From assembly GCA_009827215.1 (NCBI GenBank), contig WUAJ01000019.1, forward strand, positions 1 to 21,054: a stretch of DNA of 21,054 nucleotides, in the 5' to 3' direction. This DNA is from Phycisphaeraceae bacterium (lineage in GTDB: Bacteria > Planctomycetota > Phycisphaerae > Phycisphaerales > UBA1924). Both the position numbers and the translations under genes were made by a program. The notes beneath the pieces are model-generated. The model saw nothing but the letters and a program-made list of their open reading frames with translations. It searched no databases and had not been told where the DNA came from. Shown one piece after another: positions 1 through 7,854 of the stretch; positions within the stretch are counted from its first letter, which is position 1; each line of letters begins with the position of its first letter.

Positions 1-852
1 GACCCAGTCAAATCCGACATGGGCGACTTTGAAGCAGCCCTTCTCTCCGGCATCCTTCGAGGTGTCTACGAGAAGAAGCACGATCTCACATTCATCAGCG
101 CCGCGCGTGATAAGCACAACGATGAGAGCTACACCCAGTTCTTCCATCGTAAAGGTGTTCGCGCGATTCTCTTGCGTTCGCTCGGTGATGAATCACTCGT
201 CGAGAAGATCGCTGCGGAAAACTTCCCAGTCCTGCTCGTCGCTGATCGTTCGGACAATCCTCAGGTCAACTACATCGACTCAATCTCGAGCGACACCTCA
301 CGCAAAGCCGTGGAGTACCTGCTTGGTCTGGGACACAAACGCATCGGTCTCGCGATCCACAACATGATGGACACAGACCATCAGGATCGTTTGGACGGAT
401 ACCTCGCGGCACTTAAAGGTGCCGGGATTGAGATAGACGACTCGCTTATCGTCCGCGCTGAAGCAAACACGGCAGGCGGCGAGATCATGCTCACCAAACT
501 CCTCGAACTCGAGAACCCACCCACAGCGGTCTATTTCACCAACCCAATGTCCACGATCGGTGCACTGCATAAATGCCTGCGCCTTGGGATCAAGGTTCCG
601 CGTGATCTCTCGATCGTTGGGTTCGATGACTCGGTCACCCGATTCCAGACTTACCCTCGCTACACAGCGGTATGTCAAGACGCGGTCTCGCTCGGCATCG
701 AAGCGGCACGCTGGATCACTCGCGCCAGTGAATCGATCCTCGCTGAACAATACCGCGAGGTCCGTCCGACGGACTTTGAAGTCCTCGAGACCACTTCCTA
801 CGCGAATGAAAAACCGATCCGCATCGATCGCAATGGTGATCTCATTCGATAA
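1..852 (+). CDS. LacI-family transcriptional regulator, 5' truncated
   Basis: The reading frame is open to the first base of the window, so the start codon and the DNA-binding helix-turn-helix lie outside it. What remains is the periplasmic-binding-protein-like sensor core of a LacI/GalR regulator. The hallmarks are the stretch YIDSISSDTSRKAVEYLL, followed by GLGHKRIG, and then VPRDLSIVGFDDS, the usual last-third signature. The family binds an operator as a dimer and releases it, or binds it, in response to a sugar. The ABC sugar transporter begins 26 bases downstream on the same strand, so this regulator probably controls that operon and perhaps the beta-glucosidase at 5027-6418. The effector cannot be read from the sequence. 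The ATG at 19 is internal, because the six codons before it still read as the same domain. Confidence 0.9.
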   Translation, partial: DPVKSDMGDFEAALLSGILRGVYEKKHDLTFISAARDKHNDESYTQFFHRKGVRAILLRSLGDESLVEKIAAENFPVLLVADRSDNPQVNYIDSISSDTSRKAVEYLLGLGHKRIGLAIHNMMDTDHQDRLDGYLAALKGAGIEIDDSLIVRAEANTAGGEIMLTKLLELENPPTAVYFTNPMSTIGALHKCLRLGIKVPRDLSIVGFDDSVTRFQTYPRYTAVCQDAVSLGIEAARWITRASESILAEQYREVRPTDFEVLETTSYANEKPIRIDRNGDLIR

Positions 853-878
853 CACCACAACGAGCTCTTGGCTCACGC

Positions 879-2303
879 ATGGACCCAAGCTCACGCATGA
901 GACACGCTTGCTCACTCGCACTGCTCTCACTCAAACACCTCTCGCTCGGCGTGTGGATCATCGTCACCCTCTTTGCAATCAGCGGACTGATCTTGCTCAC
1001 CAAATCTGATCGCCCGAGTGAGAACCTCCAGATGTGGGTTTTCTCCCCTGAACATCGCGCGATGTACGCGCCGATGATCGAGGAACTTCAAGACAGAACT
1101 GAAGGCGACGAGAAACCGATCGATCTCTCACTGCTGAGCAGGGAGGCGATCAAGAACAGAACCATGAGTGGATTCTTGGGTGGACTCCCCACCGCTGATC
1201 TGATTGAAATCGAGCGTGCGTACATTGGTCAGTTCTTTCAAGGCCCACAAGAAGCGATCGGATTCCATGATCTGACGGATCGACTCAAAGCGGAAGGACT
1301 GTACGACCAGATCAACGCCCCATCGCTCAGTCCGTGGAGCGTCAACGGCCGGACCTACGGCTTACCCCACGATGTGCACCCAGTCATGCTCGCGTATCGC
1401 GCGGATCTGACCGAATCCGCGGGAATTGATCTGACACAAGCAACGACTTGGGACAAGTTCTTTGAACTGCTCAAACCGATGATGACGGACAAGGACAGTG
1501 ATGGCCGTCCCGATCACTATCCCCTCTCGATGTGGATCACCCAGCAAGACAACATTGAACTCCTGATGCTCCAAGGCGGTGCTCAACTCTTCGACACCCA
1601 AGGCATCCCAACAATCAATACGGAAACCAACGCACAACTACTCGCCGAGATCATCTCGTGGTGCGCCGGCCCCAATCCACTCGGAACGGATATCGACGAG
1701 TTCACCGCTGCGGGACATAAGTCACGCGTCGATGGCGACGCGATCGCGTACCTCTGTCCCGACTGGATGTGCTCGATCTGGAAGATGCATGTCCCAGGGA
1801 TTGCCGGGAAGATGAAGGTCATGCCGCTCCCGGCGTTCACTGAAGGAGGACGACGCACCAGCGTGCGAGGCGGAACCATGCTTGGAATTCCAAAGACCAC
1901 CCAAGCATTCGGACAATCCTGGGAAACAGCAGTCGAGCTCTATACCGCGCCTGAAATTGCGCGGGAACTGTACCGGATGGTCGACATCATCTCTCCGATC
2001 CGATCGCTGTGGGATGATCCGGTGTACGCCGAGCCCGATCCGTTCTTTATGAATCAGCAGAAGGGATTGATGTTCATCGAACTGGCGCCGGATATCCCGA
2101 TCCGTTCTTCATCGCCGTACAACTACAACGCCGTGCTTGAGATTCGGGATTCGGCGCTCAATGTTATGGAATGGACGAAGAACCAATCCGACTGGACGGA
2201 TGACCAACTCCTTGAGCAAGTGCGCTCGCAACTCGAACGAGCACAAGGCGCCATCGAGCGTCAGATGTCGCGGAACGCCTTCACCGGAGTCGAATCGAAA
2301 TGA
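879..2303 (+). CDS. ABC sugar transporter, membrane-anchored solute-binding protein
   Basis: This is a 474-residue extracellular solute-binding protein of the family that serves CUT1 carbohydrate importers. It captures a sugar outside the cytoplasmic membrane and hands it to the two permeases that follow. The N-terminus has one hydrophobic segment at about residues 22-42 (VWIIVTLFAISGLILL) with no lipobox cysteine and no clear A-X-A cleavage site, so it looks membrane-tethered rather than free or lipidated. A DKDSDG loop sits near residue 207, a feature seen in many MalE-like proteins. Near the C-terminal half, RGGTMLGIPK is a typical ligand-pocket region. The stop overlaps the next start (ATGA at 2300). 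No Shine-Dalgarno site is visible before 879 or before the alternative ATG at 897, so the start is uncertain. Substrate is unknown; the nearby GH1 enzyme suggests a beta-glucoside or oligosaccharide. Confidence 0.85.
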   Translation: MDPSSRMRHACSLALLSLKHLSLGVWIIVTLFAISGLILLTKSDRPSENLQMWVFSPEHRAMYAPMIEELQDRTEGDEKPIDLSLLSREAIKNRTMSGFLGGLPTADLIEIERAYIGQFFQGPQEAIGFHDLTDRLKAEGLYDQINAPSLSPWSVNGRTYGLPHDVHPVMLAYRADLTESAGIDLTQATTWDKFFELLKPMMTDKDSDGRPDHYPLSMWITQQDNIELLMLQGGAQLFDTQGIPTINTETNAQLLAEIISWCAGPNPLGTDIDEFTAAGHKSRVDGDAIAYLCPDWMCSIWKMHVPGIAGKMKVMPLPAFTEGGRRTSVRGGTMLGIPKTTQAFGQSWETAVELYTAPEIARELYRMVDIISPIRSLWDDPVYAEPDPFFMNQQKGLMFIELAPDIPIRSSSPYNYNAVLEIRDSALNVMEWTKNQSDWTDDQLLEQVRSQLERAQGAIERQMSRNAFTGVESK

Positions 2304-3196
2304 TGAATCGGCTCAGCACCAACAAGACCGTATTCGCTTGGGCAGCTTTGACACCGTTCATCTTGCTCTTTGCGTTCTTTATGGTCTATCCGCTCATCCA
2401 GTCCGCGTTCCTCGCGCTCAACCAGACCTACGGCCCGGACACGCGCCTCTTCGTCGGGACCAAAAACTTCGAGCTACTGATCGAGGACCCCGTCTTCTGG
2501 ACCGCGATTAAAAACACACTGATCTACTCGCTCGGATCCCTCTTCATACAGCTCCCACTCGCGTTTGGTCTCGCGCTTGTGCTCAACTCGCGTCGGCTCA
2601 AGGGAAGATCGATCTATCGCTTGATATTCTTCAGCCCTCAGCTCATGGGACTCGCGTTCGTCGCTGTGCTCGGAGCGCTCGCGTTTGAGAAACGAGCGGG
2701 ACTGGTCAATCGCACACTCGCGTGGATGATGCAAGACGCGGCGCTGCTCGAGATCGATTGGCTCCAAGAGTACATCATGTCCACGCTCATCCTGATCTCG
2801 CTCTGGTTGTATGTCGGATTCAACATGATCTACTTCCTCGCGGCACTCCAGAATGTCAACAACTCGCTGCTCGAAGCCGCAGAGATCGATGGCGCCGGTC
2901 CACTGAGCAAACTCCGGCATGTCATCATCCCCTCTGTGCGTCCAGTCGCGACTTTTGTTGTACTGCTCTCGATGATCGGATCGCTCCAACTCTTCGAACT
3001 CCCCTACATCCTCCTAAACGGCAACGGCGGACCAAACAACAAGGGACTGACCATTGTCATGTACCTGTATCAAAACGGCTTTGAACTCGGTGATCTCGGA
3101 TACGCAAGTGCAGTGGGTTGGGCGCTGGCGCTCATGCTTATTTTGCTCGCGTTGATCCAGATCCGAATGGTACGCAAAGAGGAGGCTTCGCGATGA
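2300..3196 (+). CDS. ABC sugar transporter permease, MalF/UgpA type
   Basis: This 298-residue integral membrane protein is the first permease of a CUT1 sugar importer. It shows about six hydrophobic segments, the first at residues 13-36. It also carries the cytoplasmic EAA loop, here LLEAAEIDGAGPLSKLRHVIIP at residues 191-211 (key residues E192, D197, G198, G200 and P211), which docks on the transport ATPase. Translation is coupled to the binding protein through a 4-base ATGA overlap, and the second permease starts the same way at its end. A GGAG lies about ten bases before the start; a second ATG follows directly at 2303. No ATPase gene is in the operon, so the pair must borrow a shared MsmX/UgpC-like ATPase encoded elsewhere. 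That dependence is inferred from known CUT1 systems. Confidence 0.92.
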   Translation: MMNRLSTNKTVFAWAALTPFILLFAFFMVYPLIQSAFLALNQTYGPDTRLFVGTKNFELLIEDPVFWTAIKNTLIYSLGSLFIQLPLAFGLALVLNSRRLKGRSIYRLIFFSPQLMGLAFVAVLGALAFEKRAGLVNRTLAWMMQDAALLEIDWLQEYIMSTLILISLWLYVGFNMIYFLAALQNVNNSLLEAAEIDGAGPLSKLRHVIIPSVRPVATFVVLLSMIGSLQLFELPYILLNGNGGPNNKGLTIVMYLYQNGFELGDLGYASAVGWALALMLILLALIQIRMVRKEEASR

Positions 3197-4050
3197 GTGT
3201 CGCTAGACCCTCCAAACTGTCGCGATCCATCACACACTTCGTACTGATTGTGCTCGCGATTGTTGTGCTGCTGCCGTACGCGTGGCTACTCGTCGCATCA
3301 CTTAAGTCGCGCGAAGACTTCTTCAGCGGCATGTTCTTCCCTCCAGGGGATGGATTCCTAGGCATCTCGTGGGAATCACTCACCCTCAGCAACTACACCG
3401 CACTCATGGAGATGGGATTCGGACGCGCCGCGATCAACTCGGTCTTCTATGCATCAACGAGTGCCGTGTTTGCGACTTTCATCTGCGCCGCGACAGGATA
3501 TGTGCTCGCAAAATCCAAGTTCCGTGGACGCGCCTTTATGACTCTTGTCGTGCTTGGATCATTGATCGTCCCACCAACACTCCTCATCGCACCCAGCTAC
3601 GAGCTCCTTTTCCATCTCGGACTGCTCGATTCGGTGTGGGGATTGCTCCTCCCAACCTTCGCTCCTGCGTTCGGTGTGTTCTTGTTCCGACAAGCGGTCC
3701 AGCAGTCTGTTCCAGACGAGCTCATCGAAGCGGCGCGGATTGACGGATGCTCCGAAGCCGGGATCTTTATGGTGATCGTGCTCCCACTGATCCGTCCGAT
3801 GATCGGCGCATTCCTGCTCATCACTTTCCTCGGCATGTGGAACAACTTCATCTCTCCGCAGATCGTGTTGCAGACCTCGTCCAAGCAACCCCTCTCTGTC
3901 GCAATCTCACAACTCCGCGGGGTGTACCGCACAGATTACGGCTTACTCATGGCGGCGACCGTTGTCTCCGTCGCACCAGTCGCCGTGCTGTTCCTCGTGC
4001 TCCAGAAACAGTTCATCTCCGGACTGACCAGCGGCGCGGTCAAGGGATAA
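3193..4050 (+). CDS. ABC sugar transporter permease, MalG/UgpE type
   Basis: This 285-residue protein is the second permease of the importer. It has an N-terminal membrane segment (residues 14-36), several further hydrophobic segments, and the EAA loop beginning at E179 (EAARIDGCSEAGIF) that contacts the ATPase. The open frame extends upstream to 3118, but the start at 3193 is chosen because GGAGG at 3181-3185 sits seven bases before it and the ATG overlaps the stop of the previous gene. The extra 25 residues of the longer reading would lie inside the first permease. It is the last gene of the operon. A hairpin at 4104-4121 follows, though its T-rich tail favours the opposite strand. The cysteine at position 186 within the EAA loop is slightly unusual. 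Confidence 0.92.
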   Translation: MSVARPSKLSRSITHFVLIVLAIVVLLPYAWLLVASLKSREDFFSGMFFPPGDGFLGISWESLTLSNYTALMEMGFGRAAINSVFYASTSAVFATFICAATGYVLAKSKFRGRAFMTLVVLGSLIVPPTLLIAPSYELLFHLGLLDSVWGLLLPTFAPAFGVFLFRQAVQQSVPDELIEAARIDGCSEAGIFMVIVLPLIRPMIGAFLLITFLGMWNNFISPQIVLQTSSKQPLSVAISQLRGVYRTDYGLLMAATVVSVAPVAVLFLVLQKQFISGLTSGAVKG

Positions 4051-4103
4051 AGCAATCTCTCTTGAAGAACTGATTGCGACTGAGTTCTGTGCGCGCATAA
4101 AGA

Positions 4104-4121
4104 AACGGGCCGAAGCCCGTT
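4104..4121 (-). terminator. Intrinsic terminator with UUCG tetraloop
   Basis: A perfect 7-bp stem (AACGGGC paired with GCCCGTT) closes a four-base loop. Read on the minus strand the loop is TTCG closed by C-G, the exceptionally stable UUCG tetraloop, and is followed by TTCTTT. It therefore best ends transcription of the minus-strand gene stopping at 4161. The plus strand lacks a T-run, though the same hairpin may also reduce read-through from the ABC operon that stops at 4050. Confidence 0.75.
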
Positions 4122-4160
4122 CTACGGAGGGAATCGTAGATTTGTAGAATGTTCTCTGCT

Positions 4161-4844
4161 TTAACAGCCGTTGCCGTAGAGCTGGAGGAACAGCGATACA
4201 TCGAGGAAGTTCAGCGTGCCATCGCCGTTGAGATCAACAGGATTGTTGCATTTAGTTCCTCCGCCTTCGATGAGCATGAAGTTATCCCAGAACGAAGCTC
4301 CGCCGTCTTGGTTCGGGAAGCCTGCCTTATCACCGAGTTGAATGTGGAGCAAGTACACGCTTGCTTGTGTCGTGCCAGTAGGAGCGATGCCGCTGACTTC
4401 GCCGAGCACCCACTGATCCAATGGGCCAGTGTCTGGATCGATCACTTCGACCTCAACAGTCTCAAGCACAGCACCACCTGAGTTCAGGAAGTTGAGCTGT
4501 GCGATGATGACATTCTCCGATCCAAGCTGATCGTTGGATGGATTCAGGACATACCCGCTGAGTGTGTATTCTTCACCCTCAGTGAGACCATCAACGATTT
4601 GGAACATGCCATGATCGTTCTGCATTCCATTTCCGAATCCGAACATCTTGCCGGATGTCATGCCGTCTTGTGGAGTCTGCTCGACGGACTCATCCGCAAA
4701 GACATTGTTGAAGTGTTGCCAATCTTCAAAGACGATGAATCCTGGACCTGGGGTTTCAAAGCTTCCGTTGGACAAAAGATTCTGAGCGTTTGCACTGAAT
4801 GCAGCCATACCGAGGACAGCGGTGGTGATAAGTGAGCGGCGCAT
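4161..4844 (-). CDS. Secreted protein with carbohydrate-binding-like domain and dockerin-like C-terminus
   Basis: The 227-residue product has a signal peptide (residues 1-20, ending SANA before QN). The mature N-terminus begins NLLSNGSFETPG, a signature common at the start of jelly-roll carbohydrate-binding modules of the CBM4/9 kind, and the body is rich in beta-strand-like sequence. The last 29 residues form one dockerin-like loop (D204, N206, D208, T210, D215) bracketed by cysteines at 199 and 227. Such single GC-type dockerin tails are frequent on exported proteins of Phycisphaerae; their partner is not established. The start at 4844 is preferred over the in-frame ATG at 4880 because AAGGAG precedes it by ten bases and a standard signal peptide begins there. 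Sitting between a sugar importer and a beta-glucosidase, it may bind the polysaccharide whose products are imported, but that is inference. Confidence 0.8.
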   Translation of the reverse strand: MRRSLITTAVLGMAAFSANAQNLLSNGSFETPGPGFIVFEDWQHFNNVFADESVEQTPQDGMTSGKMFGFGNGMQNDHGMFQIVDGLTEGEEYTLSGYVLNPSNDQLGSENVIIAQLNFLNSGGAVLETVEVEVIDPDTGPLDQWVLGEVSGIAPTGTTQASVYLLHIQLGDKAGFPNQDGGASFWDNFMLIEGGGTKCNNPVDLNGDGTLNFLDVSLFLQLYGNGC

Positions 4845-4934
4845 GATGGAGATCTCCTTCGATCTTGGATTGTGGTTCATTTCTTATCAAGATGCGCTAC
4901 TTTGGAACATTTACAAACAAAGACGCATCACGAA

Positions 4935-4953
4935 TGACGTAACTGTTACATCA
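4935..4953. promoter_or_regulatory. 19-bp near-perfect palindrome, candidate operator
   Basis: The sequence TGACGTAACTGTTACATCA is an inverted repeat of two 9-base arms around one central base, with a single mismatch. It lies about 90 bases upstream of the secreted dockerin-like protein on the minus strand, in the 182-bp gap behind the beta-glucosidase stop codon. The size and symmetry suit a dimeric regulator, but the centre is not the CG typical of LacI-family sites, so the binding protein is unknown. Confidence 0.4.
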
Positions 4954-5026
4954 GTGTATCAGATTCCCGATATCTTCCAACCCCAAAACCCGCGATATGT
5001 GAGACTTTTTTAGCCGCCAGATCCGC

Positions 5027-6418
5027 TTATGGGACTGTTACGGGATTTTGGGCCAAATCCGCAGGGATTGTTCCGCCGTTGGATTCGATAATTTTTGAGT
5101 ACCAGAAGTACGACTCCTTCGGGATCCGACGCATCTGCTGGTAATCCATGTACACCAATCCGAATCGCAGCGCGTATCCCTCGGCCCACTCGAAGTTGTC
5201 GAGGATCGACCACTGAAAGTACCCTCGCACATCGACTCCGTCGTTGCATGCTCGGCGCAGCTGAGCGAGGTATCGAGTCAAGAAATCGATCCGGCCCTCA
5301 TCGTGCACCTTCCCGTCCAGGTGCTCCCAGTCCATTGACGCGAGACCGTTCTCTGTGATGACGACAGGGAGTTTGTAGCGCTCTTGCAAGAACTTGGGTC
5401 CCCAATAGAGTGACGATGGATTAATCGTCCATCGGAACATCGTTGTGGGATAGCCGCGCTCAGATTTGAGCAGTTCGGGATTCCCATCAGCGCCCGCTCT
5501 GACGATTCCAGCGCTGTAGATGTTCACACCAAACATGTCCAAAGGCTGATGCATGATCTCCAGATCGCGCTCGCTCCAATTCGGAACATCCTTTCCATAC
5601 AACTCCAACCCAACCTCTGGATAATGACCAAGCATGACTGGGTCACAGTACCAGCTGTAGTTGTATGTCCACCCCTTCGGATCAATCCCGAAGGTAGCCT
5701 GTCGTGCCGCTTCGATATCTTCAGCAGACTCTGTCGCAGGCGTGTGCAGACACCCGACAGGCGCGAACCCCACCACTGGTGCTTTCTTCGCATACTCGCG
5801 GATGACCTGGACCGATCGCCCGTGCGCCAGCAGCGCGTTATGCGTCGCGAGCAGCACTTCCTTTCGACTCAGTTGATCACCAGGCGCATGTGTTCCCTCG
5901 TTCATTCCAAGACCAAGGAAGATCTGAGGCTCATTGAGTGTAAACCAGTGCGTCACGCGATCGGAGTAGCGCTCCACCACCGCTTTGGTGTATCGCGCGA
6001 ACCACTCTGGAGATTCGGGATTCAGCCATCCGCCTTGTTTGTACAGCGCTGATGGGAGATCCCAGTGATAGAGCGTTACCCAAGGCTCGATGCCTTTCGC
6101 GAGCAATCCATCGATCAGCTTGTCGTAATATGCGAACCCCGCTTCGTTGGGTTCTCCAGTGCCGTCAGGGAACAAGCGTGACCACGAGATCGAGAATCGA
6201 TACCCACCCGCTCCAAGATCAGAGATGAGGTCGATGTCTTCTTGGTATCTGTTGTAGCTGTCGCAAGCGATCTCGCCTGTGTGACCATCAAACACTTTCC
6301 CAGGAGTGTTGCAGAAGTCGTCCCAGATGCTTGGGCCACGACCATCCGCAGATGTCGCCCCCTCAATCTGGTAGGCGGCGGAGGCAACGCCCCATGTAAA
6401 CTGTTTCGGGAATGACAT
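5027..6418 (-). CDS. Beta-glucosidase, glycoside hydrolase family 1
   Basis: This 463-residue enzyme is a full-length GH1 (beta/alpha)8-barrel that hydrolyses beta-glucosides or related beta-glycosides with retention of configuration. The acid/base glutamate is E163 in TLNEP and the nucleophile is E356 in ITENG. The N-terminal FPKQFTWGVASAAYQIEGA is the family signature, and WSILDNFEWAEGY near residues 403-415 supplies aglycone- and sugar-binding residues. There is no signal peptide, so it acts in the cytoplasm on imported sugar. The start at 6418 is chosen over 6469 because AAGGA lies seven bases upstream and the family signature begins at once. The gene faces away from the methyltransferase gene and is probably co-regulated with the ABC operon. 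GH1 enzymes vary in substrate, so glucosidase rather than galactosidase or fucosidase is a likelihood, not a certainty. Confidence 0.95.
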   Translation of the reverse strand: MSFPKQFTWGVASAAYQIEGATSADGRGPSIWDDFCNTPGKVFDGHTGEIACDSYNRYQEDIDLISDLGAGGYRFSISWSRLFPDGTGEPNEAGFAYYDKLIDGLLAKGIEPWVTLYHWDLPSALYKQGGWLNPESPEWFARYTKAVVERYSDRVTHWFTLNEPQIFLGLGMNEGTHAPGDQLSRKEVLLATHNALLAHGRSVQVIREYAKKAPVVGFAPVGCLHTPATESAEDIEAARQATFGIDPKGWTYNYSWYCDPVMLGHYPEVGLELYGKDVPNWSERDLEIMHQPLDMFGVNIYSAGIVRAGADGNPELLKSERGYPTTMFRWTINPSSLYWGPKFLQERYKLPVVITENGLASMDWEHLDGKVHDEGRIDFLTRYLAQLRRACNDGVDVRGYFQWSILDNFEWAEGYALRFGLVYMDYQQMRRIPKESYFWYSKIIESNGGTIPADLAQNPVTVP

Positions 6419-6464
6419 CGTGGAATCCTTCACACAGAGATCGAGTCGAATACGGCAAGGAACC

Positions 6465-6473
6465 ATCATATCA
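6465..6473 (-). promoter_or_regulatory. Candidate extended -10 promoter for the beta-glucosidase
   Basis: On the minus strand the bases read TGATATGAT: a TATGAT hexamer preceded by TGA, an extended -10 element. It lies about 47 bases before the ATG at 6418 and would give a leader of roughly 40 bases that contains the AAGGA ribosome site. No convincing -35 hexamer is found at 16-18 bp, which is tolerated by extended -10 promoters. Confidence 0.4.
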
Positions 6474-6623
6474 GCATAGAAACCCGTAAATCGAGCACTT
6501 TTTTCATTTCTCTGAATCCTGATATCCGTAATTGTTCCATAAGGACTCCCTCAGCGTACGGAATCTGTGTGGATTCTTCGATTCAACTCGCCGTGACCCA
6601 GCAATCCAGACGGACTACCCCAC

Positions 6624-6629
6624 TACAGT
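6624..6629 (+). promoter_or_regulatory. -10-like TACAGT just upstream of the methyltransferase start
   Basis: TACAGT ends seven bases before the ATG at 6637. No clear Shine-Dalgarno site at normal distance is present (GGAG lies only two bases from the ATG). The arrangement resembles those before 7855, 8204, 18589 and 18638 and suggests a transcript starting at or next to the ATG. Confidence 0.3.
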
Positions 6630-6636
6630 TGGAGCT

Positions 6637-7824
6637 ATGACCTCGATCGACCCACTCAAAAAACGGCTCACTCGGATCACCTGCGCCGAGCATATCACGC
6701 CGTATCTCAAGCAAGAGGTCCAATCGCTCGGATACGAGATCCAAGATGAAGACCATGTCGCCGTTCACATCGGTGCCACACTCGAGGACTGCATGCGTCT
6801 GAACCTCAACCTCCGCACCGCGAATCACACCTTCTGGCTCTTGATACGATTCCGCTGCCCCTCGCTTGAAGCGCTCGCGAAGAACGCTGGTGCGTTTCCG
6901 TGGGAAGATCTGATCGAGAACGACTCATACTTCACGATCACCTCCAACATCGAACACCACAGCGTGGACAACACGATGTACCCCAACCTCAAACTCAAGG
7001 ACACGATCGTCGATCGGATCAAGGCAAAGACCGGCGCTCGTCCAGATTCGGGACCCGATCGCTCCAGCGTCGTCATCCATCTTGTTTGGAAGAATGATCG
7101 CGCCTGGATCTATCTCAACACCAACGGCATCCGACTCTCGGATCGCGGATACAGAAAGATGCCGCACGATGCGCCGATGCGTGAGACCATCGCCGCCGCG
7201 GTGCTCATGGGCGCTGGATACGACGGCTCGACTCCACTGGTCAATCCGATGTGCGGCTCAGGAACCCTCGCGATCGAAGCGGCGCTCATCGCCGCGGGAA
7301 GAGCGCCTGGACTACTCCGAAACGACGCGAGTTGCTTGCATACAGCACTGGATATTGATGATCTGTACATGAAGATGCGTCAAGAAGCGAAGAAAGCACA
7401 ACCCAATCGCATCACCAAACCAATCATCGCGACGGATCGCAGTGCGCGAGCAATCGAAGCCGCACGCAAAAACGCGATGACCGCTGGAGTTGAGCACCTG
7501 ATAGACTTTGAATGCTGCGACTTCCGTGAAACACACATCCCAGACGAACCGGGACATGTGATTCTCAATCCTGAATACGGCTTGCGCCTTGGAGAAACCG
7601 ATGATCTCATCCCCACTTACGCTGGGATCGGAGACTTCTTCAAGAATGAATGCCGAGGATGGACGGGACATGTGTTCACAGGAAATAGGACACTCGCAAA
7701 CCACATCGGACTCAAAACCTCGTCGCGCAAGATCTTCTTCAATGCACAGGTCGAATGTCGACTGCTGAGCTACGAGATGTACGAAGGTTCGCGGAAACAG
7801 ACTTCGAAGTCGCGTTCTGAGTGA
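6637..7824 (+). CDS. THUMP-domain SAM-dependent RNA methyltransferase, RlmL-like
   Basis: The 395-residue product combines an N-terminal THUMP/ferredoxin-like RNA-binding part (about residues 10-165) with a class I SAM-dependent methyltransferase domain (about 175-385). Motif I is NPMCGSGT (203-210) and the SAM ribose-binding acidic residue is D267 in ATDRS. The family includes the N-terminal half of E. coli RlmL (YcbY), which makes m2G2445 in 23S rRNA. Motif IV, normally NPPYG, reads NPEYG at 311-315, an odd substitution in the catalytic loop. The frame extends upstream to a TTG at 6532, but the ATG at 6637 begins where family similarity starts (LKKRLTRITCAEHITPYL) and is used here. It is followed after 30 bases by the DUF1330-like gene. 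The target nucleotide is inferred from the family only. Confidence 0.85.
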   Translation: MTSIDPLKKRLTRITCAEHITPYLKQEVQSLGYEIQDEDHVAVHIGATLEDCMRLNLNLRTANHTFWLLIRFRCPSLEALAKNAGAFPWEDLIENDSYFTITSNIEHHSVDNTMYPNLKLKDTIVDRIKAKTGARPDSGPDRSSVVIHLVWKNDRAWIYLNTNGIRLSDRGYRKMPHDAPMRETIAAAVLMGAGYDGSTPLVNPMCGSGTLAIEAALIAAGRAPGLLRNDASCLHTALDIDDLYMKMRQEAKKAQPNRITKPIIATDRSARAIEAARKNAMTAGVEHLIDFECCDFRETHIPDEPGHVILNPEYGLRLGETDDLIPTYAGIGDFFKNECRGWTGHVFTGNRTLANHIGLKTSSRKIFFNAQVECRLLSYEMYEGSRKQTSKSRSE

Positions 7825-7844
7825 ACACAGCATCCGCTCATTCG

Positions 7845-7850
7845 TACACT
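7845..7850 (+). promoter_or_regulatory. -10-like TACACT for a possibly leaderless DUF1330-like gene
   Basis: TACACT ends four bases before the ATG at 7855, inside the 30-base gap after the methyltransferase gene. GTGAAC at 7821-7826 lies 18 bases upstream as a possible -35. No Shine-Dalgarno site precedes the ATG. Confidence 0.35.
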
Positions 7851-7854
7851 GAGC

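Noticed and set aside
298..930. A 210-codon open frame on the minus strand opposite the LacI-type gene
   Set aside because: It is antisense to a recognisable regulator domain, has no family resemblance and no ribosome site. Long antisense frames are common in this GC-biased sequence.
4149..4481. A 110-codon plus-strand frame opposite the dockerin-tailed protein
   Set aside because: The opposite strand has a signal peptide, ribosome site, dockerin-like loop and terminator; the plus frame has none of these.
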